Positions 12,245 to 25,368 of a stretch of DNA of 64,000 bases are shown one piece after another. A model generated the notes under the pieces. It made no database searches. It saw nothing but the letters and a program-made list of their open reading frames with translations, and was not told where the DNA came from. The stretch is from positions 496,001-560,000 of the forward strand of contig JAECYW010000004.1 of the NCBI GenBank assembly GCA_023014335.1, written 5' to 3'. The position numbers were made by a program, and so were the translations under genes. The DNA comes from Galerina marginata (lineage: Eukaryota; Basidiomycota; Agaricomycetes; Agaricales; Galerinaceae). Numbering within the stretch: position 1 is the stretch's first letter; each line of letters begins with the position of its first letter.

Positions 12245-13644
12245 CTACTTTCGAGAGATAGTAGCAGTAATTAAACCACTGGAGGTCCATCTGTTAGTAT
12301 CCTTTTATGGATGAGAAGCATTCTTATTCTTACCTCGGTGCCGCAACAGGTACAAAGACCTCTGCTTTTGATCTGTATGTGGGGTTAGTGTTAATGTGAG
12401 AACCGTGCAAGAGACCCAGGTTACTGACGGTGTCAAGTTATCGACGCCAATGTAGTTCATGTCAACGGGGATGTAGTGTTTGTTTGGCAAATCATAGGTG
12501 ACAGATTGAACACCTCCGTTCTCTGCGATAATTCGCTGTCCCATCTTGTACAACGTAGCCTATAAAGGAACGGTTCATCAGGAATCAAAGATGTAACTTG
12601 TCCACCTACCTGAACACTGGCGCTCTCATCTACGGCAAACGTCTCAAGAGTGGCTGTGCGGGCGCGAGCAGGAACATCTTCATCCCATATACTTCCACTA
12701 TAACCGTCCTCTCCCTTTTGCACCGGAATCACAAACACCAGCTTCTTTTCGTCAGTTGGGGCCTTCAGAGCAATGGGAGGGAAGGTGTATGTCAGGTCAA
12801 CTGAGGTAGAGAAAATCCTATCGTTGACTTCGACAAGCGTGGTATATTCGTCGCGATAGAAGTTCTCAAACGCCGAACCCGTGGATTTGAGGACTTTAGT
12901 TTCAGAAATCCCAGAATGCGTAAGGAATCAGCCTTAGAACCACGAAAGGTAGACGAACCAAGAAGGTCGCTAATTACCACAGGTCGCCTTTCCCAAAAGC
13001 TTATCTTTCCCCGCCGTGGCGTCGACCTAGAATCCAGATGACATGGGGTTCTAAGGCCTAGTCGTGTAGCTGACGCACCTCGACCTTGACAATCCGCTTA
13101 TCATCGCCATCTCTGTAGAAGGAGTGTGGGTGGCCTTCTGGAGATTGTTCCCCTGGAACATGGATACGAGACCAACGAAGCTGCTCGACAGTGATGAATG
13201 CTTTAGAAATGTGAGCATACTTAGAGACGAAGAAGGTTCCTAGGTGGAATGCAAACTTCTCAGCATTTAGAATATGTGGTGAGATTTTTGCAAGATCTAC
13301 GACGTAATTCGTCAGTAAGGACTGGCCACAATGGTAAAGAGGACGCACAGTAGGTGATATTCTTGACTGAAGGTTGATAATCGGTCAGTCATTCGCTCGA
13401 ACCACTGCACAGTTCTCACTTGAATCAGTAGCAACCACTACAGAGTTATCTGCTTCTGTATAACTATACCGGTGTTAGGTATCGGAAGAAAGCTAAAGAA
13501 AGCCCACCTGGTTGCGATCCCTCCTTCTAATAACGCTTCCACGTTGTATTCGACAATGTGGTGCCATTTTCCTTCCCGTACGATTCGGAAAACACGAACT
13601 TTGGTCTTTCCATATCGTGCGGCGGTTAATTCACTTGCAGACAT
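12245..13644 (-). CDS. uaZ-like: Urate oxidase (uricase)
   Basis: About nine exons on minus from ATG 13644 encode the classical cofactor-free urate oxidase, which converts urate, oxygen and water to 5-hydroxyisourate and H2O2 in purine breakdown. Landmarks in order: ARYGKTKVRVFR (the catalytic Lys), WHHIVEYNVEALLEG, NSVVVATDSIKNITY (the catalytic Thr), AKISPHILNAEKFAFHLGTF, HPHSFYRDGDDKR, LKSTGSAFENFYRDEYTTL (substrate-binding Phe), DESASVQATLYKMGQR (Gln), and LPNKHYIPVDMNYIG (the catalytic His). The end is GLITATISRK; SRK is not a canonical peroxisomal PTS1. Near 12974 one extra base separates GKATCG from ISDLL. A downstream-frame match is restored either by removing it or by using an earlier donor that deletes seven conserved residues. 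Confidence 0.94.
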
Positions 13645-14135
13645 CGTAGCCCCGAACGATTTGACGGAGGTTAGGTGGAAGGATAATAGTGGAAATAGAC
13701 TGTACAGTGACGGCTTGTGATAAGAACCTGGTAGGAGTTAAAAATAACATTGACATTCATCCTTATCCGAGTAACCGCGCTACGTGACCGGGACTGTTGT
13801 CTTATCTTGATTTTTACCTGGTCGTTTGACTAAACAACACACAGGAAGAAGATTTATGGACAGAATTAAATTTTAAATATGATCCAATAATATTCCAGTG
13901 GCAAATTCCACTGCCAGGGGTCAGGGTGATTTATACATATTCTATTATCGACGTCTAGGGTAAATTGCAAAAGTTCTTGAAAAAATGAATGCATGAAAGG
14001 TCGTGATGATAAAACGATGAAAAAAACATGAAGTCAACACATTACAGGACACGAACATCGTAAGAAACTTCTAGGTTTGTATAACAAAAGGGGGCAGAGA
14101 TTGCGCTTTTTGTGCATTTTTGTCGGTCGAAATGT
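13645..14135. other. Spacer upstream of urate oxidase
   Basis: About 490 A/T-rich nucleotides holding the presumed urate oxidase promoter (minus strand) and the 3' flank of MFS transporter 2. No clear TATA box or GATA-factor cluster could be singled out by eye. Confidence 0.4.
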
Positions 14136-16532
14136 TCAGTGTCGTATGCTCGAGTCTAGGAATTGTGACATTGTCGACGTTGTGGTTGGTATCGATGATG
14201 TTCCATGCCTGGGTGTTGACAGAGCGGTGGTGTCATGGGTACGCGTATCAGAGAACAGATCCTCAGAAACATCAGGTTCAATTCGAGGACTTCCTTTCTC
14301 GCTTTCAAATACTGAAGCGGGCTTCGGGGCTCGGTGGCCTACAACGCCTACCCCTCTGAAGCACACTACGCCTAGGATTGCCGCTGAATTACAGTAAGAA
14401 AAAAGCAGATAGTCAGAACCAGAAAGATCGCGCAGAAGAAGAGAAAACGAAATCAATTTACCAATGATAGCCGAAAGCGAAAGCAGTCCATTGAGCAGCG
14501 TGATATGCCCTGAGGTTATCTTCGTTTGATGGGATCCTCTGTTGGACGGTGTTGTAGACGACAGTGGTTACTGTGACGCCGAGTGCTGTTCCCAATCTAT
14601 CCGAAAATCGTCAGGGTACTTCTTCCGGTCGTCTATCCAGAAAGGCTGAGTCGTTTACCTGTGTCATCGTACTGAACAGAGCTCCAGCGACGCTTTGCTC
14701 ATGTGGAAGGGCAAACTTCGCAATGAACAGAGTTCCGGCGGAGAAAACGAAATCTGCTCCCATAACAGAGAGGTACGACGCGTTAAAGGCGTAAGCCCAG
14801 TAGGTCGTGCCAGGTTTGATGATAGCGAAAAAGAGGCACGCCACACTTGTTGCAAATGCGCCAGCACCTTAGAGTTTAAAAGATAAGAAATTGAGGTTTT
14901 TCTGATTGAATGGAGGAACAGAAAAATTACCAACGAGCCACACTAGCGGGACACGAGCCGACATGAAGCCGACAAAGACGTTGCAGAGCATTCCGGAGAC
15001 GAACATGGGCAAGAGACGTGCAACTGTTTGCATAACGCTATAACCAGCGTAGTTTTGGTAATAAAGCTGCAAAAAAGACGGTCAAAATCAGTAACTTCAG
15101 GGATTTTGAAAGCAGAAACCCAGAACCTGAACCCAGAATACCCATGCTAAGAAGGAGCACCACTCAGTAAACGCAATAGCCATCATAGCCGCAAGGCGTC
15201 CATTCGCCCTTGTCCATAAGGAAAGCTTCATAAGAGGTGGAGGTGTTAATATCGAGTATGGAGCGTCGGCGTTGTTTTGAACATTCTCTAGATAATTTTG
15301 CCAGTATATGAATACGCCAATTAGACAGACTCCCATTATTAAAAGCACGATGATATCTGTTAACAACGGTCAAAAGACGTCACGAAATAACTTGAAATCG
15401 GACGTACATGGAGTAGACCATTTCTCTGGAGCGATTTCACCTTGGCTGAGTACAAAGACGATCAGGACGAGGCCGGCCGTTACGAAGGCTGCACCGACCC
15501 AGTCGACCCGTTTGTCTTCCTCTTCGGAAGGGACGTCATCGTCAATCGACACAAGGCCACCGATAAAGCAAAGAAACGTCAGTCCACTGAGGAGGTAAAA
15601 CGAAGAGCGCCAGGTTTTTCTGAATGGATGTGAGCCTCTCTCCAGAAAAAAAGTAGATGAGGAACATACGAAGTGAATTCGGTTAGGACGCCCCCAACCG
15701 CTGTTCCAAATACAGCTCCGACAGGTGCCCCAGCTGAAAACGTGGCAAAGGCTAGCGAACGCGCACGAGAAGGTGGGAACGCATGGGCCAAAATACCAAG
15801 CTATATGCGCGTATTCAGGCCAGTTTTCAAGTTGATGAGTTGAGGGAAGCAAACCTACAGAGGCTGGTAAAGTAGCTGCACCACCGATCCCCTGGATCGC
15901 TCTTAGAATATCGAGAGTCATCACGCCTACAATTGCGTTAGGAAATAACAGATTTAGCTTGCACCACGTACCCGTTGGAAAAGCGCACCCAAGCGTAAAT
16001 ATAGCCAACATGAGAGTCCCCAAAGCGAATATTTTTTTTCTTCCATACAAATCTGCGAGTCTACCGAACACAAGTAAAAGACATCCCTGAGACGAAGAAA
16101 GAGAGGATGATCGGGATATGGAATGTTAGCGACAAATTCCAGAATAGACTTGAAGTAAACGGATCGGAAGACTTACCGAGCTCAAAGGGTACGCCGATAA
16201 TACCCATTGCAACCTGGCAGGCTCAAGCTGCAGCTCCCGCTGGATCGTCGGCAATGCTATCGAAACCGACGTTGAATTCGCTACCTAACGTAAAAAAAAG
16301 ACATTGCGCGTGAATCGGAGCAATGAGTGGAAAAAAGTCGGAAATTTTGGGGTACATTGATAATCATGAGCGATGTCACGGTCAGGACGATGATGCACGA
16401 TTTGAGGAGACTCCTAGATGCTGATAACTCGGGAGGACTACTTGGCGAGTTTGCGTTGTCTGTTGAAGGTCGAGAACTGGTTGGTGTCATCTTTTCTCGT
16501 TCCGAGTCGTGCGAGGGCGGTGTTTCGCTCAT
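14136..16532 (-). CDS. MFS transporter 2, DHA2-type (Azr1-like)
   Basis: About ten exons on minus from ATG 16532 (MSETPPSHDSEREK). A Ser/Pro-rich cytoplasmic N terminus is followed by STSVSIALPTIQREL, LQWVLSAYPLSSG, motif A GRLADLYGRKKIF, RAIQGIGGAATLPASLGIL, HAFPPSRARS, motif C GAPVGAVFGTAVGG, WRSSFYLLSGLTF, FTEWCSFLAWVFWVQLYYQ, GADFVFSAGTLFIAK and LPHEQSVAGALF. The last exon gives GVVCFRGVGVVGHRAPK and a Ser/Thr-rich tail. It is a 14-helix proton antiporter of the drug-export type, divergent from transporter 1. Exon joins keep frame up to about 14610. Two one-base excesses, at about 14598 and about 14476, flank the exon carrying LGTALGVTVTTVVYNTV; without correction the protein ends early there. 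Confidence 0.88.
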
Positions 16533-17838
16533 CGTCGAGAAATCAACTGGGCACAGATCGAGAACCACAGGCGTGCAAGGCGTCGGCCACGGTGATCCGC
16601 AAAGGCGTTTTGAAATCGATGGTGGAAGAACAAGAAAGGTTAACGTGGGCGTGGTGGTTTATAACAACCAGTGAACGATTGGGAAATAGAAATGAGTAAT
16701 CGATTCCGACTTAGTCAGGTCTGGAGCTTTGAAGTGAGCGACAACGAAGACCGTTGGAATCGCCCCGGTGGCTGTTAAGGAAGACCGAAGTCTGCAGCGT
16801 GTTGGTGCGTGAACCGGACGTGAAGGTGACCGTCGATGTCAGCCTGGCAGCGCTTCTCTCAGCCAGAAAGTAGCTTTAGGTTTTGCTTGTGGTCCTGGCG
16901 TTTTGACAAAGAAAGTTGCCCACGAAGTGCGATGACACGCAATTCCAAGTTCTTCGAGGAGGAAGGATGGAAGAGGAGCGGGTAAAGTATTACCACCTTT
17001 TTGGCGGTACCATGCATCAATGAAAAAATGACCCGATCGTACAGATTATATGGAGAAGCACACCTCCAGGCTTTATCTGATAAAATGACATCCGCACACC
17101 CGATGTTCCGGCCTTGGTCGGCTTTAGGAGTTCATCACAGGGCATGCACATGTGGTACCTGTGCTATTCATATCGATTGACCAAAATGTAATTCATTTCG
17201 TATACATTAGTGGTTAGTCAGTTGGAGGAACAAGTCGAACAAGGTTGGCCTCAATCTAAAGATGGATCCCAGTGGGCGCAGACTGGACATAGGACTCTCG
17301 TTTCCCAAGGATGCCAGAGACGAGAACGCTGATTCTCAGAAATAGGCGGGAGAGGCTTGGGAGAACCAAGTCGGCCGTCTTCTAAAAGGGCGACCGTGTC
17401 AAATATAGAACCTTCAAAGTAGGGTATGTTCCACATTGGAGAGCAGAGAAGACTCAGAAAGCGACACTTTGAGTTTATAAGAAGACAGCTGTTTGGGTAG
17501 AGGTTGTAAGTTATGTGCGACCGCACGGCATCAACATAAAGTGATGATCCCAACTCATCATACATAATTTCAGGACGTTTATCAACGAAAGGCGGAATAG
17601 AAGGGCCAGGATCAGTCCTTAAGGACCCCAAGAGAAAGATGATTGAGTGGGGAGGTTTGTATTGGTGGGTAATAAATGATAACAAATACTATGCAAATGT
17701 GAGCGAAAACAAGAAATTAATGCAACTGACGTATTAAATCTAGGGTGCGCAACTTTTGAACGACGGAAAAGGGAGGTGCATACACTCTGTCCGTCGCACT
17801 CCTATTCCCGAACCACGGCGACATCAGCCGAGCATCGT
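16533..17838. other. Intergenic spacer with a weak open frame
   Basis: About 1.3 kb between the MFS transporter 2 start and the Hsp10 3' end. A 144-codon frame at 17251-17685 (-) contains runs that look faintly protein-like (for example PPFVDKRPEIMYDELGSSL). It opens with TTG rather than ATG and matches no family I know, so I leave it uncalled. Confidence 0.35.
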
Positions 17839-18328
17839 CTACTCCTTGATCTTGGCCAGGATTTCAGAGTCCTTGAACAAGAAGTATTCCTGGATATACG
17901 TGGCAACCCTATCAGCGGAAGTTTGAGAGAAGAATCAAAAACACATACGTCCTCTCCAACCTTGATCGAGTTTCCACCCCAGCCAGGCAGCAGAACACGG
18001 TCTCCTGCCTTCACTTGTGTAGGAATGACCTTGCCGTCCTTGTTGGGCGCGCCAGGGCCGACAGCGATGACAGTGGCCTCAGGAAGCGGGCTGCTCGTGG
18101 CAGAAGTAGGCAAGAAGATTCCAGTGGCTGTTTTCTGTCGCGAAGCATAAGAAATTTTTGTGGGAAATGCTGCCATGAACACGTACCGTCTCTGCTTTGA
18201 AACGTTGAACCAAACCCGGTCCAGCAGAGGCACAAGAGCCTTGATGGATTTGAAAGTTGCTTGAGCAGCCTAGAATGCATAAACCGCGTCAGAGTGGATT
18301 TCGACGCGAAAAGACGGTTACTGACCAT
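17839..18328 (-). CDS. HSP10: Mitochondrial 10-kDa chaperonin (Hsp10/GroES)
   Basis: Four exons: 18328-18326 (ATG alone), 18269-18187, 18134-17949 and 17889-17839. The product begins MAAQATFKSIKALVPLLDR and continues KTATGIFLPTSATS, EATVIAVGPGAPNKDGK, VKAGDRVLLPGWGGNSIKVG, ending EYFLFKDSEILAKIKE. This is the co-chaperonin that caps Hsp60 in the mitochondrial matrix, with the usual length of just over 100 residues, the mobile loop (GIFLPTSATS) and roof hairpin intact. In exon 2, around 18211-18214, one base is missing: DRV should be followed by LVQRFKAET, but the written frame gives tryptophan and soon a stop. Because Hsp10 is essential and normally single copy, an assembly error is the likeliest cause. 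Confidence 0.94.
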
Positions 18329-18901
18329 TGAAATTACGGAGAACAAGAAACGGAGGTGAACTGCAGAAGAAGAAAGTTTGACGGTGGAATGTTCGCGATT
18401 TTTTGTATTTGGACCAAAAGAGTCGGACAAATAAAGAGTCACGTGACTTTTAGCTCTGAGTTCCAGTTCAGAATCCAGCTTTGATCCCTCGCAATCCTCC
18501 TTCACCTTCATGAGCTTCAGTCATTTTTAAACCAGAAAATCCTACGCAAAGTTCTATATTATTCGGACCTGTCCCAAATTCGTAAATTTCAAACACCGGC
18601 GTCGTTAGATTGCCTCGCCGTAAAGTGTGATTAACCTCCATCGCGCGTAAGTAATCATCGCCGTAGGCATCCTTGAAATGGTTGCACCTTTTTCTAGATT
18701 CCAAATCCCTGCATAGACCCGTCCTCAAATGATATCTGCCGCGTATCAACCTCTCTTTTTATGCTCGGTGCCGGTATTCTTTTATATCGTCTCGGTTCTC
18801 CCAGATTCGCTGGCGGTATTGATCTTGCCAAAACTCCAATTCCTAGGATTCAATTTCGCCACAAGTACACGGATACAAAGACAAATAATTTACAACGACC
18901 T
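18329..18901. other. HSP10 promoter and spacer
   Basis: About 570 nt between HSP10 and the 3' end of the next minus-strand gene. A 93-codon minus frame (18468-18749) starts with TTG and is unsupported. Apart from the heat-shock-like core, nothing stands out. Confidence 0.4.
18387..18394 (+). promoter_or_regulatory. Candidate heat-shock element of HSP10
   Basis: The core gaatgttc has the inverted GAA..TTC arrangement bound by heat-shock factor, about 60 nt upstream of the HSP10 ATG. Only two full units are visible, so this is a weak element. Confidence 0.4.
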
Positions 18902-20518
18902 CTATCTCCCCGAGATAGACCCATACGCTGGCGGTACTTCAATGATTTCTGACTCCCCATCTGGTTGTGGTAGTTGAACTCCGCTATCTTGATGCATCAT
19001 CACTCTCGGCGGTCGACGACTGCTCGGAGAAGGCGTTGATATGGTTTCCGCCTGCTTCGTCGACCATGCTGGGTTTGTTCTGAAAACCGAAGCAGTTGTC
19101 TCTAGCCATCTTCTTGCAATTGTCGTGCTCGGGCTGGGGATGGTGCCTTCTCGATCTATATCTATGGATGGTAACCGAACGTGTTCTTGGTGCTTTCCTG
19201 ACGTAGGATTTAACTCGACCATGGGGAGATGATGGAAGGGATCTGGACGCCCATATATGGCTCGAGAGGAGTCGCTTATTCTCCTAAGCCTTCGTCGCCG
19301 GATGAGTACGGCAACACAAATGAACACAACCGCGACGACGATGATGATTCCGACAATGACAATAGGTTGTGGGGATGACTTGCGCACTCCACTGGCTCCT
19401 GAAGGCGTCGGTGTCACGGAAGGCCCAGATGTCGTAGACGATGTCGCTCCTGGCCTCGAACCACTTGCTTGAAATTGTCCAGTAGGCACTGGAAATGTAG
19501 GTGATGTTCCAATAGATGCGGTAGCTGACGAGGTCAATGATAGTGACAATCCAGCTGTGGGCACTGTACCCGGACCAAGAGCATCTGATGGAAATGCCGT
19601 AGGTTGAACGCCGACTGTGTTGTTTTGGACTATTATCCTGTTTAATGATAAGGGGATCCCATCCTCCGAACCTCGGAATACAACCTCGAGATGATGACGG
19701 CCAACGGGAAATTGTGTGGTCTGGAAGAAGACTTGATCTGTCATCTCGGATGGTCCACTCTGCGGATTATTGATAAAAAACGTTATCGGATCCAGTCCGT
19801 CAATTGAGTATGTCGCCTGTGGCTTGCCCGCTGGGTAAGTTGCCATTGAAAAATCCGAACCAGGTGAGTGAATGACCTGGGAAATTTTAAAGACCGAAAA
19901 TTTACCAATTTTAGTGAAACGCACCATTAAAATCGAACTCCAGTTTCTCCCCAGCACTCGAGGTAACCTGCCCAAGGGACGTCTGGTCCCAGGGTGGACT
20001 ATACTGAATTTGAGCATTGCTTGAATCGAAGACGAGATCTCCAGGCCTGATTTTCGGCGCAGGAGTGTACAGAACGTAATCAAACGCGAATGGACTGCCC
20101 TCTGACGCTTCGACATTGACTTGGAGGGTGTGGTCTCCAGTTATCCCGGGACCCGCTGTTGATCCACACAATTGGAAATGATTTGTTTGCTCTTGGGGCT
20201 GAAAGGTAGGAAGAGGTTTGTTGTCGACCGTGCAATTCCATGAAGGTGGTGAATCCGATACGACGGAACCAACTACAAAAAGCGAGCCAAAGGCACCTGG
20301 CATTTACTGTGAGTATCGCACACCTTACATAAAGGTTGGAAATACCGTTATAGGTGAAGGTGAATTTTGTTTGAGATGTCGCACCTATGCAAGGTGTTGT
20401 ATAATGGGGGTCCAGTTTTTCCAAGTGGAGTATTCGCGTTGTTATCTAGCGTCCAGCCAGCGCCATACTTGATGGTAGGGTTGCTATCGTCCACGATGAC
20501 GAAGTCTGGCGCGGCCAT
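18902..20518 (-). CDS. Single-pass membrane protein with Ser/Thr-rich stalk
   Basis: From ATG 20518 the protein starts MAAPDFVIVDDSNPTIKYG and has two similar beta-rich segments, each beginning with a VDDS- or FDSSN-type strand and leading to FNG/YNG and VVGS- or WFGFF-like motifs. A Ser/Thr/Pro stalk of about 80 residues follows, then a hydrophobic helix PIVIVGIIIVVAVVFICVAV, an immediate RRRRLRR stop-transfer patch, and a Ser/Pro-rich cytoplasmic tail ending PPAYGSISGR. This layout is common in basidiomycete proteins of unknown role and resembles cell-surface sensors with sugar-binding-like ectodomains. No N-terminal signal peptide is visible, so the helix would act as signal-anchor. One extra base each at about 20386 and about 19846 breaks the frame inside the two conserved segments. 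Introns lie near 20336-20289 and 19920-19870. Confidence 0.72.
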
Positions 20519-23188
20519 GGTGGTTCAACGGAAGAGAGGGACTACGATGTTATCACAGGCGACCAGCGACTACTTGCTGAACATCCTCCCCTCACCATTA
20601 TACTAATAGGTCGACCGTGTGGTCGTCGTGACAGAAAGTGTTCGTATCGAAAGGATGCCATCTTATATCACACATCCGGCATAATCCATTGGTTCTAAGA
20701 GAACCAGGGGTGTACTTGATAGCTCAAGGATCACGGTTGCGTGCCGTGTTCCGGTTGCATCTACATAACAGGCTGATGAAAAAAAAAAAACAGCAGAATA
20801 TTCATGCGTTTACAGAACATCTGGCTTTCAAACGAAGTGTAGCCTGTAGGTGAGAGTCAACCTAACGCCAAACGATAATGAATGAGCACTGAGCTTAGTG
20901 CGTGATGTAGATCAACTGGGCTTGAAGGTTACCAGTACGAGTCCCATGGGGTGATCACTATAACTACAGTTTTGACGTGGAAAATGAATGATAATCGTAG
21001 GTATTCCTGACTCTGATTCATCACTGAACTGAGGTGTATATGCGTAGTGACGAACGGGAATATCTTTAGCAGCACTTTACTCGGTGTAACAGTGCCCCTG
21101 CAGTAGCAAAGCCAAAGCAAAACTTTCCGTCGGCCCGACATTCAAGTTGACTGGAATCCGAGATGACCGTCTGGGAGAAGAAGTTGTCAAAAGTTACGCA
21201 TTTGGCTTATATCAGCTGGTGGGAAATCCATGTAGGAATCGCTCAGCTAGCTTACATTCAAGTTTGCGACGAGAAAAGGCAGTCTTCGAGGCAAAATCTT
21301 GACAATTTGCAGGTTTACTTGTTGCACCAACTAAGTACACACGGGGAGGGCGAGCGTCCATTCGACTTTTCGTGCATATACATAAAAATTTCTTTGTTCT
21401 CGCCTTGTTTCATTCTCGCCTTTAAACATCAGTATGGAAATGTCAATTTTGACTCCTTGTTTGATGAATCCAAAGCTTAGATCTGGACTTCTCATCTCCT
21501 GTTACCTTGTGGGCCTGTCCGATAATCCTTATGCTCGGTTGGTTCGGGCCAATTATCTAACTAATTCTACGCCATCCTGGGCAGAAATTGCGAACCTTTG
21601 TGGAGAGTGCCTCATATTATTTTCATGGCAATTATTACTCTCGATTTCCTTGTTGGTACAAATTACACTATGCAAATATTGAGCATCGAATAATGACTGC
21701 CACAGGTTGTAAGCGCCAAATAACTCGAGCAGAAAGGCGATGTTCAAATGCATTTTAGTGCGATAGGTATGTATAACGTATTTCTAGAAAATTGGCTGTG
21801 GTAAGTTGTGGTGGTTTATACCAAATAGATCTAGAAGCGGGAATGTAACAACCCCGAGAGCACAAATTTTGGTCAAAGCCAAAATTACATACTACTATGA
21901 TGTTAGGGGTAAGCTGCGGTAGAACAGAACAGAAATTGTTATTAGGAGTACTAGTTTGGATTAAATTCCTGTATGTCACGAAGTCGGGGTCTTGGGGTCG
22001 TCTATACGAGCCTTGGGCCAGCAACACTTGTGTAACTGACACTTGTACAGAGCATAACGCCGAACGGCTAATAATGTCGTTCCCAGATTTTTCCATTCTC
22101 TGACTGTGGCCGGAGAATTGGGTCAGAGAAGATTCCTTGCCCAATGTTTGCCTGTCGGCTGAGAGGACCGATCTGCTAACTTTGATCACCCTTTCTAAAA
22201 CTTGATAGCTGGAAAGTGCATTAGCTTGCAAAAGAGTAGCGGTGAAGACAAGGTGAGAAATTTGCTTATACGTTTATGCAAACGGTCCCGAAATTATTGC
22301 GCCACACAACTCGGACTTTTACCTCTTTCGGTCAACGGCCCGGCTCTTTCTTTGTCCAAGGCCAGCCATGACTTTTGTTAATGAATATCATTAGTTTTCC
22401 TCCTATGAATGTCCTCCACAACGAATCTAAAAAGCGAGGTCCAGGTCTTTCATCTTGCATTCCGAATTTCTTGTTGGGTTGGGCTGGGGTGCCACTATCG
22501 AAGTTTCGCTATATCTCAGCTGATCACTTTTGCTATGATTGTGATGGCCCGGTCGCTTCGACTTCTTTTGTAATATATAGGTTCTGTACTTCTTCGCATA
22601 TCTCCAGTTTCTTCGAAGGGCATTGGAAACCTGGGTGGTACATATGGACGTCCGTCCGCCGTAGTATTCGTTTGGATTGGCGAGATTGGCGACGATCGCA
22701 GATTTCAGTGAATGGCAGCTATTACTACGTTGTAAGTCCCTCAGTAGCTACAGCACACTCCTAGAAAAAAGCTTACTTGTCTCCAACTGAATAAAATGCG
22801 AACTTTTAAAGCTGAGGTCTGAGGATTGAACATTTATGACTAAAGCAAGAATACGAAAAACCAAAATGCTACCAGAGGAGAATGGATAGAGAGGAAGGAG
22901 ACAATCAAGGCAATTTCACATCCCCGAGTCGGTACAGCGGACCTGATCTACCATTGAATTCGCCGGCTGACTTTGACACACTCAATGAGACGGATATTTT
23001 ACGGGGGCCAGGAATCCGGGAACCACCTGAGCAAAATAAACGATGGAACATGATATTTCGTCCCCCGGACCGAGGAAGCCTGTCTCCACCGTCGACTCTG
23101 GTCGGGGCTTGGATATTGAGTTGCATTAACCAGAATTCGTATAAAAGGAGATCGCAAATAATACGATACCACCTCGGATGAGTTCAAC
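20519..23188. other. Long intergenic region between divergent genes
   Basis: About 2.7 kb separates the divergently read stalk-type membrane protein and the GH43 enzyme, so both promoters lie here. Several open frames of 60-160 codons occur on both strands, many starting with non-ATG codons, and none looks like a protein family. A 10-base A run occurs near 20780. No transposon, tRNA or clear repeat was seen. Confidence 0.4.
23140..23147 (+). promoter_or_regulatory. TATA box of the GH43 gene
   Basis: The sequence tataaaag lies about 45 nt before the ATG at 23189. The spacing is slightly short for the leader but acceptable for a fungal gene with a short 5' UTR. Confidence 0.5.
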
Positions 23189-24973
<1,785 letters not shown>

Positions 24974-25368
24974 GAGTAGGAGAGTCACGAGCAATCGATG
25001 CGATTTCGTCTGATAACTGTTGACGGTTTTGCGGCTGGGGGGCCAGATCAACTTGGATGCCGAATATGATCTTGAACTTTGAATCTTGACGCTACAAGGC
25101 AAGGACGAATAAGCTAGCCGGAAAGCCAAAAGAATACTGGATATCAACCATAAGTTCCAGAAGGATAGAATACTCATACAAATCATTATACAGTTCCGGT
25201 TCAGTCATAATTGTCCATTTCGCAACCCAATGCAACCATAGAGTAGTCGATGACCAGCCCCGTCCGACGAAGGAGAGGTAGCCGGGCTTTTTTTTCTCGA
25301 TCCTCGCCGTCAGCGAGGCCTCTTCGAGGGAGCATCAACCAGCGACCCACACACCGCCGCCGCCGAAC
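24974..25368. other. Spacer between convergent genes
   Basis: About 400 nt of 3' flank shared by the GH43 gene (+) and the F-box gene (-). Nothing beyond short frames was seen. Confidence 0.45.

Noticed and set aside
11787..12314. 175-codon + strand frame
   Set aside because: It overlaps the terminal exon of urate oxidase on the other strand and its translation has no domain or regular pattern.
12245..16532. Urate oxidase and the two MFS genes as a purine-uptake cluster
   Set aside because: The transporters belong to the drug-export DHA2 family, not to purine or urate permeases, and nothing else of purine catabolism is nearby.
17251..17685. 144-codon minus frame with a faintly protein-like translation
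   Set aside because: It opens with TTG, no flanking exons could be joined, and no family is recognised. Left as a possible exon only.
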